This document shows positions 1-8,700 of a DNA stretch of 11,462 nt, in pieces. How positions within the stretch are numbered: the first letter of the stretch is position 1; the number at the start of each line of letters is the position of its first letter. Source of the DNA: Chloromonas sp. AAM2. Its lineage: Eukaryota; Chlorophyta; Chlorophyceae; Chlamydomonadales; Chlamydomonadaceae. The position numbers and the translations under genes are program-made. The DNA is taken from the NCBI GenBank assembly GCA_004335635.1, contig QAXH01003233.1:1-11462 (forward strand), written 5' to 3'. The notes beneath the pieces were generated by a model. It was given only the letters and a program-made list of their open reading frames with translations, made no database searches and was not told the origin of the DNA.

Positions 1-285
1 CGGGAGGACTATCTGTAATACTCGTGTCGTGTCACCAAGAGGCTTTGAGGCTTCCCTCTTCAACACATGTCAAGCGGTTGACGCCAACGCAGCAAAACTC
101 ACAAAAGAAGCTAGGGCTCTCACCGCAGAAACACGTGGGCAGCAAACGTGTCCGGACACGGCTTACAATCGTTGCAAACCAACGGTTAGTTTTTTGCGCC
201 AACCTTCACAGCTCTCCTTGCACACGCAGATGTGAGTTCGGACGCCCAGTAAGGAACTGTACCAGAAAACTCGGGCTCTCGGTGC

Positions 286-290
286 TTACA
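286..290 (-). terminator. Candidate polyadenylation signal TGTAA for the U2AF65-like gene
   Basis: Reading minus-strand from the stop codon at 1041, this is the first TGTAA found, about 750 nt downstream; a second lies at 167-163. TGTAA is the typical polyadenylation signal in chlorophyte nuclear genes. A 5-mer occurs often by chance (TGTAA also appears inside introns of this window), so this is weak. If used, the 3' UTR would include both arms of the 438-815 inverted repeat. Confidence 0.2.
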
Positions 291-437
291 CAACTGACTT
301 ATTGCACGTGTAAACTGCTCCAACGCCTGATCAACAGGTGCATGTTTGCGAAGGCGGCATGGACAACACCTGCTGCACAAATCCCAAGCCATATATCACA
401 ATTTTTTCCTTATTTGTAAACCAGGACGAGACACAAA

Positions 438-815
438 AAAAAAGAAGTTTGCCGGTTCTGGGACAGTTTTTGTGCGACTCCCAGTTCTGGGACAGATGGT
501 GTGTGACTGCTGTGAATTCGCCACCCCCCAATGCATCTCCATTGGCAGAACGACCAAGAAAACAGAGTTGGAAACAGGCTGTGGGACGTCTACGCGCGCA
601 ACACACGAACTTGCTCAATGCACACGAACTTGCTCAATGCACACGAACTTGCTCAATGCACCGTCTACCACAACACGCGATTTTCACCCCGATGTTCACC
701 CCATGTGCGGTTCACACACACGCACATACACATGTTTTGCTGACACACAATGGTTGCTGGCGGTAATACAGACCAATTCACACAAACTGTCCCAGAACTG
801 GCAAACTTCTTTTTT
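438..815. repeat. Inverted repeat pair (about 36 bp arms), possible MITE-like element
   Basis: The left arm 438-474 matches the reverse complement of the right arm 781-815 with one substitution and a 2-nt length difference. The shared core reads GTTCTGGGACAGTTT. Each arm carries a second, shorter copy of the CAGTTCTGGGACAG motif: near 482-495 on the left, and as the complement near 817-830 on the right. So the pair is symmetric with subterminal repeats. The arms are about 305 bp apart. No transposase frame is inside, and no clear target-site duplication was found. Confidence 0.7.
602..658. repeat. Three perfect tandem copies of a 19-bp unit
   Basis: The unit CACACGAACTTGCTCAATG occurs at 602-620, 621-639 and 640-658 without any mismatch, and the array breaks off after the next CAC. 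The period of 19 is not a multiple of three and the region is non-coding. The array sits between the two arms of the 438-815 inverted repeat. Confidence 0.95.
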
Positions 816-1040
816 GTCCCAGAATTGGCAAATCAGCCTGCCCAGTCCTCACTCGCAATGCAAGGTTTGATGATTGTATGATAGAAGGGCTTTGAAGTGA
901 GATGACTGTGGGTACCGCTGGATTCAGACGGCACGAGTGGTGTTGTGCCTGCGTCCATATGGCAGAACAAGCTGCGCTGATACCAGAGGGGGTGACTGCT
1001 GTTGGCTTTGCAGAATGACTTCAAACTCCAACATGTCCTG

Positions 1041-4000
1041 CTATGCCTTCAAGTACGCCTCCTCATTTATGAAGAACACCTGTTGAAACAAAGGACAAAC
1101 GGAGCAACATCCAACAGTCGGTGACCAGTGCAAAAGCAAAACAAACCGCTCGCAGACGACCACAAACTGCCCAGCGCCTCACAACTGAACCTCACAGCCA
1201 TGTCTGGCATAGCGATAGACAGAGTGGTCGACTCAATCTCTGTGCGCTCATCCTACCCGCAGACTGGCTAGCTGAGGGTTTCTCACCAACGTCCGACAGA
1301 GCCCGGCTGGCTAGCTGGTGCGAGGCTGCAAGCAACCCCATGCAACAAGCAGTATACCAATGCTCACCTGCACCAACTGCCCTCCATACAGTCTGCCATG
1401 AATCTTGTCCTTGCAGACTTGCGCCGCATCTGGCGTTGTCAGCTTGGCGAATATCTGTGCAATGTACAGCAGGCGTTGATTCAGCGTCAGAGAGTAATTG
1501 GTCAGTTGTATTCACAGACATCATGCATGTGTGACCAATGTGAAACAACTGTGATGACAGGTTACAACCTCCAGCAACATGACAGCCATGCATCATCAGC
1601 GTGTTTCCTTGGCTCTGACAGGCCATGCCCAGCTACCTGAACTACTATCCCGACAGGCACGCCTACCTTGCCATAATTGGCAATTCCGATGTACTGGTCC
1701 GACAGGGCGGGGTCGTACGGGCGAGGGATCTTGATGTCCTCACAGCAACCCTCCACAAACACGTTGAACTGGTCCTTGAGATCTTCCTTCATCTGCAAAC
1801 GGAACGTGGGGGAGGGCGCAGAGGGAGGGGGGAGGGGGAGGAGCAGCCCCAGGGCAAGAGGACTGGTCAGTGGATGGTTCGACAATACCGCCTGGCTGGT
1901 CACCAAGGGCTAGTTGGCTGGCAGCAGAATGATGATGCAAGGATGAGCAAGGGGGGGGCGATACCCACGTATTGCAGCGCAGTGAAACAAACCCAGCTAT
2001 ACCAATGACAGCACAGTACAACTGTCATTATCACTGTTGTCAGACGGGGTTGGGAATGGCTGCAAGCCCTAGACCGCAGCTAGGTGTTCTCACACACACT
2101 GCTGGATACGATGGATGGCTTGGGGATAGCTTTTGAGTTGCTGCTCGTCTATGCTCAAGCCAGGATATTGATGGTGATGGTTTGAGCCAGGGTGAGAAAG
2201 GGAAGTGAGAAGATCAGATGGCCGGCTGATCACCAAATGGTCGAGTGCATGCACATGCGCGCTGCGCATTACCAAGCAGCAGCAGCAGCGGCAGTCGCGT
2301 GTGTCCTGCACCACTTGTGCTGCTGACTGGCACGGCTGACAGCTGCTGCAACACACAGCCGATGCACCCACACCTACGCAAGTACCGCAGCATGCAACAG
2401 CAGCAGCAGCAGCAGCACAGCAGGAGTGCTGAGGCAAAGCCATGCATGGTTTTGCTGACCGAGGCTGCCCGTCCGCAGGGACGCTGTTTGGCCAACCCCT
2501 AGCTTTTCCGGCCCTGCACAACACAATGGCCTGGTCACCATTTTTACCAGCGCCTTAGAAATCCTGCCAAACAGGACCACCTGTACCTCATCCTGAACCC
2601 CGTGCTGTCACTAAAACGCCCCATAGAGCAGCCTACAACATAACCCATCCTCGGTCACTCACGTCCGTGTATTCTGTGTCGCTCTTGAGCCGCTCTGCGG
2701 TGACCATGCCTGTGAAGCACAGGCACGTGGTTGGTGTGGGGCTGAGGCCGTCAATGGCCATACCAGGGGGTAGCTGGGGCATAGCGGCTGTGGCTGGGTC
2801 CTCAATGTGGGCTGGCAGGCCCAGACCCTTGAGGTTGGCGCCCGCAAGAGCAGCGGAGGCAAGAGCCTGCATGGTGGGAAGCAACACAGTGCATGTCGCT
2901 GGTTGTGGATGCCTCAAGTATGCGTCTCAATGTTGTTTGTTGCAACACAGTGCGCGTTGTTGGCTGTGAGAAACACAGTGCATGCCTGTGTTTTGAGGCA
3001 TCAGGCAGCTGTTGGCTGCATGGGTACAAGCCGCAGGAGCGAAGCCAAGTTGCTACCCGATGAGCTTGCGGCATAGTAATCCCTGAGAACAATAAAACAA
3101 CTGTGGACGCAGAAGGTCAACTGGTCATTAACACGGGGTGAAATCAGACCTTGCAACCAACCCTGCAAAACCATGTGCGGACCTGCATGTCTCCCATTTT
3201 GAACGCCGCCAGAGCTGCATTTGCCGCCTGGCTTGCGTTCATTGCCTTGCTTGGGTCGACATAGCCTGAGGGTCGTGCCACGCTTAGGTTGCAGCCCAGC
3301 AGCTGCACCTGACCGCTCAATGCAAGCGCGGCTGTGGCCATCTCAGGCGCCCGGAACTCAACAAATGAGTACTTGCCCTGCAGGACAGGCAGGGTGTTGC
3401 AGAGCTGACTTGCTGACAGATTGTTTCATCCATCATCTTCAGGCGGTGGATGCACCACACATGATGAAAACACGTGCAAGTACGTGCTGGGCAAACGTGG
3501 CTGGCATAAACCTCGTCAGCATCAACTGGATGCTGCCCAGACCATCGCAGCAGCTGCAGATCCATAGACACTGGTGCTTTGTATGCTGTGACGGCAGCGC
3601 TGCTGACACCAAGTTAACCAGTCATAGCCATGCTGCTGCTCTGCTTGTCTTACCTCTGGGTGCAGGTTGACGTTGATGACAGGGTCCATCCCCGGCATAA
3701 GGAAGCCAGCAAACTGCACAGCCAGTGCGCTGTTAAACAGGGTGCGTAGCGCCTCTCCTGTGATGGCTCCAGGAATCAGACCTCCAACGTACACCTGTGC
3801 ACATCGCATGCCATGACAGTGATCAGGGCTCCAGAAAACGCAGCAAGGCAAGTGCCCTGCTAATCCTGATGTGTTCTGCCAGCTGGCTGTCCTGCATATG
3901 TAATGCTGACAGTGGGTTGTGCCGGCCGCCTCTTGAATGAGTTCGGAGCCATGCGCACCTCGCGTTGTGTCTTGGACGTGGCGGTGGCTGCGCTCTTGGC

Positions 4001-5438
4001 TTGTTGTTCCAATACCATGGCGCGTGCCTCCAACTGCTGTAGCTGCCACATCTTCAGCTGTGCCTGGGGATCGTTTGGCACGACCGCCTGGCGCATGGAT
4101 GCAAATGGATCTGAACCGGTGCCAGGGCCTGCGACAGTGCAGCCGCATATGAACACCATGGACGCATGTTGCGATAACAGCTGTTGCACTGCGTTGCACA
4201 CACCAGCAACCGTGGTACACGGCCAAGACATTGGCTTTGCTTGCAAACATGGACAGACTGACATTGTCAAACACTAGGCAGTGGGCAACAAACACAAAGT
4301 GCGTCCAGCAAGACAGTCAACTGGCCGCCGTGCATGCATGCTCTGCAGATAGGCCTACCGTTCGTGATGGCTGGTGGTTCACGTGGCTTGCGTGGTTCAT
4401 ACCCGCCCACAGCCATCTCATCTGAGCTGGTGCTGTGACTGCGACGGCTGCTCTTGCGGTCCCGGCTGCGGCGCCTGTCACGGCTGCGGCTGCGTCTCCT
4501 GTCTCGTGACCTATATCAAGCACACGGAAAAGGACGCATGTGGCGAGCTGCGAAGTCATGCGGACCTGGTTTCTGGCCTTGCAGGTTGCAATCTGAAAAC
4601 ATGCATGCGGACAGCATAGACTCAACACTTGAGTGACAATTGCTGGATGCCTCATGCCTCCATGAAATTTCAGTGCTGCTGCGTCCAGAGATTCCTCAAA
4701 GCAACATGCCGGCAGCAAGCATGAAAGCATGCATGCATTGACACATGATGCTCAAGCAGGGCCAGCCAGTTCCTCACCTTGACCTACGAGATGAAGGCTT
4801 CTTGCGGTCCCGAGACCTGGTCCTGCAGGCAGGGCAGCGATGTTCTCAGTTGCGATATGGACGTCCATGCAGAGCACACCGATGCCGAAAGTATTCATCG
4901 TAAGTGGCATTCCTGTAGCTCACCTGCTTCGCCTCCTGCGCTTGTCTCTGGAATCAGAACGAGACCGGCGAGAAGCTGCTTTGCGATCCTTGCTTTTGCT
5001 TCGCCTCCTGCGGTCACGGTCCTTGCTACGGCTGCGGCTGCGGCGACTGGTCCTGGAATCCTTCTTGTCATCCCTTCGATCATCACGTCTGCTGCCTTCT
5101 TCGCGCTTACTGCCATCGTCTCGCTTGCTATCCCTGCGATCGCGGTCCCTATCTCTGTCCCGGTCTCGACGCCCGCCCTCCTCAACTGCGTTCCTGCCTT
5201 TGTCCTTGCTGCGTGGCGCCTCCTCAGCATCCTGGTCCTTACCAGCCTCCAAAGGCTCTAGGGGAGGCACTTCGTGTGTGGGTGGCCCCGGTAAGGGAAC
5301 ATCACCGGACGCAGGAGCGCCTACAGGGTCATCAGCACGAGTCTCAGCGGGAGCCTCTGCGGGGGTTTCCTCTGCTGGGGCTTCATCTGCTGGGGCTTCG
5401 TTTGCCTCCTGCATGCGCTGTTCATCCTCGTCAGCCAT
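1041..5438 (-). CDS. U2AF65-like splicing factor (RS domain, one RRM, C-terminal UHM); 10 exons, 557 aa
   Basis: Exons in transcript order: 5438-4924, 4822-4778, 4510-4359, 4128-3959, 3794-3654, 3377-3183, 2866-2663, 1792-1667, 1454-1368, 1079-1041 (stop TAG 1043-1041). All introns are GT-AG; phases are 2,2,1, then six of phase 0; exons total 1674 nt. Residues 1-80 are acidic and Ala/Pro/Glu-rich. Residues 90-217 are an RD/RS domain. Residues 258-294 are a Gln/Ala-rich probable helix ending KTQRE. An RRM follows, with RNP2 VYVGGL (295-300) and RNP1 GKYSFVEF (342-349). After a linker (about 382-450) comes a UHM-type RRM: TTCLCFTGMV (452-461), acidic helix SDTEYTDMKEDL (468-479), IPRP, and HGRLYGG (535-541). 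In the family, U2AF65 binds the polypyrimidine tract, and its UHM binds SF1 in the nucleus. Canonical U2AF65 has three RRMs; here the middle one is missing and no Trp-containing U2AF35-binding ligand motif is visible. PUF60 or RBM39 relatives are less likely. The family call is firm; the paralogue is not. Confidence 0.86.
1793..1845 (-). other. Acceptor with long polypyrimidine tract; G-runs on the opposite strand
   Basis: Read in the transcript direction, the sequence before exon 8 is an almost pure C/T tract. On the plus strand the same bases form five G-runs (1808-1812, 1814-1816, 1823-1825, 1827-1832, 1834-1838) within 31 nt, which fits the pattern of a DNA G-quadruplex. A further run of eight Gs lies at 1951-1958 in the same intron. 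Confidence 0.6.
2275..2415. repeat. CAG/CTG trinucleotide tracts in intron 7
   Basis: An (AGC)5 tract lies at 2275-2289 and a (CAG)6 tract at 2398-2415. In the transcript they read as CTG/GCT repeats. They are intronic under the gene model, so they add no residues to the protein. Cys/Leu-rich runs seen when they are translated are artefacts. Confidence 0.9.
2867..3182 (-). repeat. Intron 6 of the U2AF65-like gene with dispersed direct repeats
   Basis: This 316-nt intron has the weakest donor of the gene (GTCCGC at 3182). The motif CAACACAGTGC occurs at 2882-2892 and 2943-2953 and, as AAACACAGTGC, at 2971-2981; similarity between the first two copies extends some 15 nt further. A perfect 10-bp inverted repeat (GATGCCTCAA at 2908-2917 with TTGAGGCATC at 2993-3002) spans the last two copies. 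The intron stands where an RRM2-coding exon would be expected, and none was seen. Confidence 0.6.
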
Positions 5439-5703
5439 CTGGTATGTGAACTGCGCGATACTGTTGCACAGGTCGCTTCGAAGGGTTGCAAAAACCTACT
5501 GTCAAATATGGCAGATTTTAGCCATCACATGGAGCAAAACCGTTTGAATTTCGTCGTTCTTTTCATTGCATAAGGTGGCAGGCCGACCTGCTGGCGTTGG
5601 GGCATTGTCTGGAAGAAGCCATCAAGCTGCAGCTTCAGAGGCTTGGGATCTCCAGCTGCCCACCAGGAAGAGGCTCCTCCTGCCTCTTCATCGATTCTAT
5701 ACA
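5439..5703. promoter_or_regulatory. Shared 5' region between divergent genes (putative bidirectional promoter)
   Basis: Only 265 bp separate the two divergent start codons, so both 5' UTRs and at least core promoter elements must fit here or lie within the neighbouring gene. An AT-richer patch lies at about 5500-5570, including CAAATATGG near 5502-5510; this is the most TATA-like stretch and it is weak. A TTCGAA palindrome lies at 5478-5483 and a short stem GCAGG-CCGA-CCTGC at 5578-5591. No recognised binding site can be named. Transcription start sites are not visible. Confidence 0.5.
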
Positions 5704-8700
5704 ATGGACTTCTACTGGGCCTTGTTTAGTGTTCTGCTGATTGTGGTAGCCCTGCTGCTGCTGACGCAAGTCAGCGAGGGCAGCGTTGTGCCCAGCACTG
5801 GTACGAACGTCGCTGCGTACAAGCGACACATGCATGGCTACGTCGTCATTTACTCCCTCATGATGCGTGAGTGTTGAGGATGCAAAAGATCATGTTCAAC
5901 CTTCGCGGTCAAATGACAGCTTGTTTTGCTTGCTGTTCCAGTCGGTGATTGGCTGCAAGGGCCTTACGTTTACGCTCTGTACGAGTACTACGGCTTCACC
6001 GTCAAGGACATCGGACGTTTGTTCATTGCTGGATTCGGCTCGTCCATGATTTTCGGAACAGTTGTTGGGTCCTTGGCTGATAAGCAGTGAGTACATGCTG
6101 GTAGATCTGCGCCAGTCGCACCACAGTTTGTATGTCGGTTACGGTATGCCCACCATCTGTATATGCAGCATGAAGTTGCTCCTGACAGCCACAAGATGTG
6201 CATGGGAATAACGCTGTGCATCAACCGCCTGCATCTTAGCCTTCCAATTGTGCGTGCAATGCAGTGGTCGCAAAAAAGCAGCGCTTCTGTATGTCATCAC
6301 ATACGTGCTGTCATGCCTGACGAAGCACTCCCCCGATTACTGGGTGCTAATGGTTGGACGTGTGCTGGGGGGCATTGCCACAAGCCTCTTGTTCAGCGCA
6401 TTTGAGTCCTGGGTCGTTGGTGAACACTTTGCCAAAGGCTTTGACGAGCGCTGGCTGGGCGATACCTTCTCCAAGGTGAGAATAGCCAAAGCAACAGGCA
6501 TCCTACGAAGTGCATACTCAACAAATGCCAAGCTTCACAGAAAGGCTTTCTGAAGTTGTCCAAAACCAGTAGCAAGGTCCGTCGGAACTGCAACCTACAC
6601 AGCCAATTGCTGCTTGCCCGGCTGCCTCATGCAGTGTGGTGCATGGCACTTTCGACTGCACAGGCCCATCTGGAGTGAGCCATTCTGCATGAAAGTACAC
6701 ACGTTGCTCTTCCACGTGCATTCTTCGCAGGCTGTGTTCAGCGGCAACGGTTTGATGGCCATTGCAGCGGGTCTCATTGCCAGCACACTTGTGGGCCGGT
6801 ATCAGCTGGGCCCCGTGGCCCCCTTTGATGCCGCTGCCGCTGTGCTGATCATTGGTGGTCTGGCCATCGCTTTCCTGTGGAATGAAAACTACGGCAACGC
6901 TAAGCAGAACAATGGCCTGGATCACCAGTTCAAGGCGGCAGCAGCAGCCATCATGGGAGGTGCGTCTGCAGTGAGTTTGCTCAGGCTTCACGAAAGGGAA
7001 CAATCCCCTGACACTGGAGTGCCAGGATGGAATTGGGTTTGTGCACGCTTCGGGTAGATAGTTTACACAACGGGGGTAGATTGTCCCGTCAATTCTTGTT
7101 TGGGGCAGGTGGTTGCTGTAAGGAAGCAATTCCCATTGCCACCCGCCTTGCACACTCACACGCACACACACACACACACTCACTCTGGTCTACCCATTTG
7201 GCATGGTAAAAAAACCAGAAGCAAGCAAGTGCAGGGTGGAGCAACAGGGCACAAGCAAGATAGGCAGCAATGAACAAAATCCAGACAATGCCGGTGTTGC
7301 ACTGCACAACACACACAAGCTGCTGGTCTAGTTTGGTTGTTCTGTTGCTATGTCAACCCACACTGGTGTGACATCTCAGTGAGCGGAAAGCTGTGTATTG
7401 ATGATGCGCTTGTCCTGCTGCCGTCTCGCCCTTGCAGATGTGCGTGTGGTCTTGTTGGGCAGCATGCAGTCCCTGTTTGAGGCAGCAATGTACAGCTTTG
7501 TGTTCCTGTGGACACCGGCACTCAGCCCCAACGGCGAGAAGATTCCCCACGGGACCATCTTCTCGTGCTTCATGGCGTCCAGCATGGTGAGAAATGACAG
7601 GGAAGGGGGCCTTGAGAATGGTGAGAAGAGGCAGAGCAAGGCAGGGGAGGATCATGCCAAACGGCAGGTTGGACGGTTGACTTGGTTGCGGGCATGTGGC
7701 AGACTGCGAGGTTGGGATGTATGCCTTGATGCAATCCATTGTGATGGTGCAAACACAATTGTCTTCGTTCGTTTTGCAACGCACGGCTGTACACTCAACA
7801 TCGTCCATCATTTGCTTTCCAGACAGACAGACATTGTAGTAATGTCGACAGTGTGCAACTGCTTCTTGCGCGTGCTGCCCTTTCTAAAGTCTGCCTTTTT
7901 CGCTGCTTTTGCTTGCAGATTGGCAGTGCCCTGAGCTCTTTGTTGATGAAGCGATACAAGATTGAGAACTACATGAAGTATGTGTTCATGGCGGGAGCGG
8001 CTGCCCTCATCGTGCCGTTCTTCTTCCATGCGGATCCGCGGACAGACGTGGCAGGTGTGCACATGTGTGAGGATGGGCGGGCAAAGAACTATCTGTAGCT
8101 TGAGAAGCCATGCCAGTTTTTGGGCAGACACAGCAGGGGTCTGTGCATGCGTGGGGATGGGCGGGCAGGGAACTGTCTGTTGTTGGAGAAGTGTACGCAG
8201 AATGGTTGACAAATGCTATGTGAAAGTTGGATAGGGCGTGGTTGGGCGCACTACTTGCATATCAAGCCCCACACTCCCACCAATGTGATGCGTTTCCCCC
8301 CAATATGCGCACCTCACTCACACGCACCTGATTCACCCATGATGGGTTGCACAGCTCTCTTTTCCCTTCCCCACGCCTGCTTCTCGTGTGACAATTGCGA
8401 CAGCTAGGTGTGCATGTTCATCCTATACGTTTGCCCGACACGTCGTCGCATGCAGTTGAGCCCAAGGTCAGCGATGGCATGTCCTTCAAGGGGCAGGTGC
8501 AGCTGCTGGCATTTTGTGTGTTCGAGGTATGTGTGTGGGTGTGGGTGTGCTTGCATCTGTGTCTCACAAAAGTGGAACAGACGATGGCGTCAACGGCAAC
8601 TGCGCGTTTGAGCAAGTAGGATGTCTCGCTTGGGCATCGTTCGAGTATCCAACGTGCCTTCCAAATTCTGGGGCCGCGCATCCATGCCTCAATCCTAATT

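Larger units (their letters stand above)
1..1040. other. Non-coding 3' flank of the U2AF65-like gene
   Basis: About 1 kb beyond the minus-strand stop codon has no reading frame with recognisable protein character; the longest frames lack ATG starts or look like low-complexity noise. It probably holds the 3' UTR of the U2AF65-like gene and then intergenic DNA. It contains an inverted repeat pair and a 19-bp tandem triplet, listed separately. Read on the minus strand, TGTAA motifs (the usual chlorophyte polyadenylation signal) occur at 290-286 and 167-163. Confidence 0.5.
1793..2662 (-). other. Large intron 7 of the U2AF65-like gene
   Basis: This 870-nt intron (donor GTGAGT at 2662, acceptor CAG at 1795-1793) splits the UHM just after its acidic helix begins. 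It contains two CAG/CTG tracts and a very strong polypyrimidine tract next to the acceptor. No extra coding exon resembling the missing RRM2 was recognised in it. Confidence 0.75.

Noticed and set aside
24..419. A 131-aa plus-strand frame at the left edge
   Set aside because: It does not start with ATG, has no domain character, and covers the probable 3' end region of the minus-strand gene.
2214..2524. Cys- and Leu-rich minus-strand frames
   Set aside because: They are translations of CAG/CTG repeats within intron 7 of the U2AF65-like gene and show no protein-family character.
3522..4295. A continuous 257-aa minus-strand frame covering exon 5 and beyond
   Set aside because: Only the 47 residues at 3794-3654 match an RRM. 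The rest is intron read-through, and the adjoining exon 4 is in another frame joined by clear GT-AG sites.
4840..5547. Long Ser/Arg/Leu-rich plus-strand open frame opposite the RS domain
   Set aside because: It is the antisense of the RD/RS-coding exon 1 of the U2AF65-like gene. The low-complexity codons leave the opposite strand open; the minus frame has the family domains and exact splice phases.
5566..5703. An N-terminal extension of MOT2 from an upstream TTG, resembling a targeting peptide
   Set aside because: The upstream codon is TTG, not ATG. The family begins with the hydrophobic segment right after the ATG at 5704, which also has a good start context.
6518..7183. A 221-aa minus-strand frame across MOT2 exon 4
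   Set aside because: It is antisense to a coding exon and intron, with no recognisable domain; the plus-strand exon 4 matches the MOT2 family closely.
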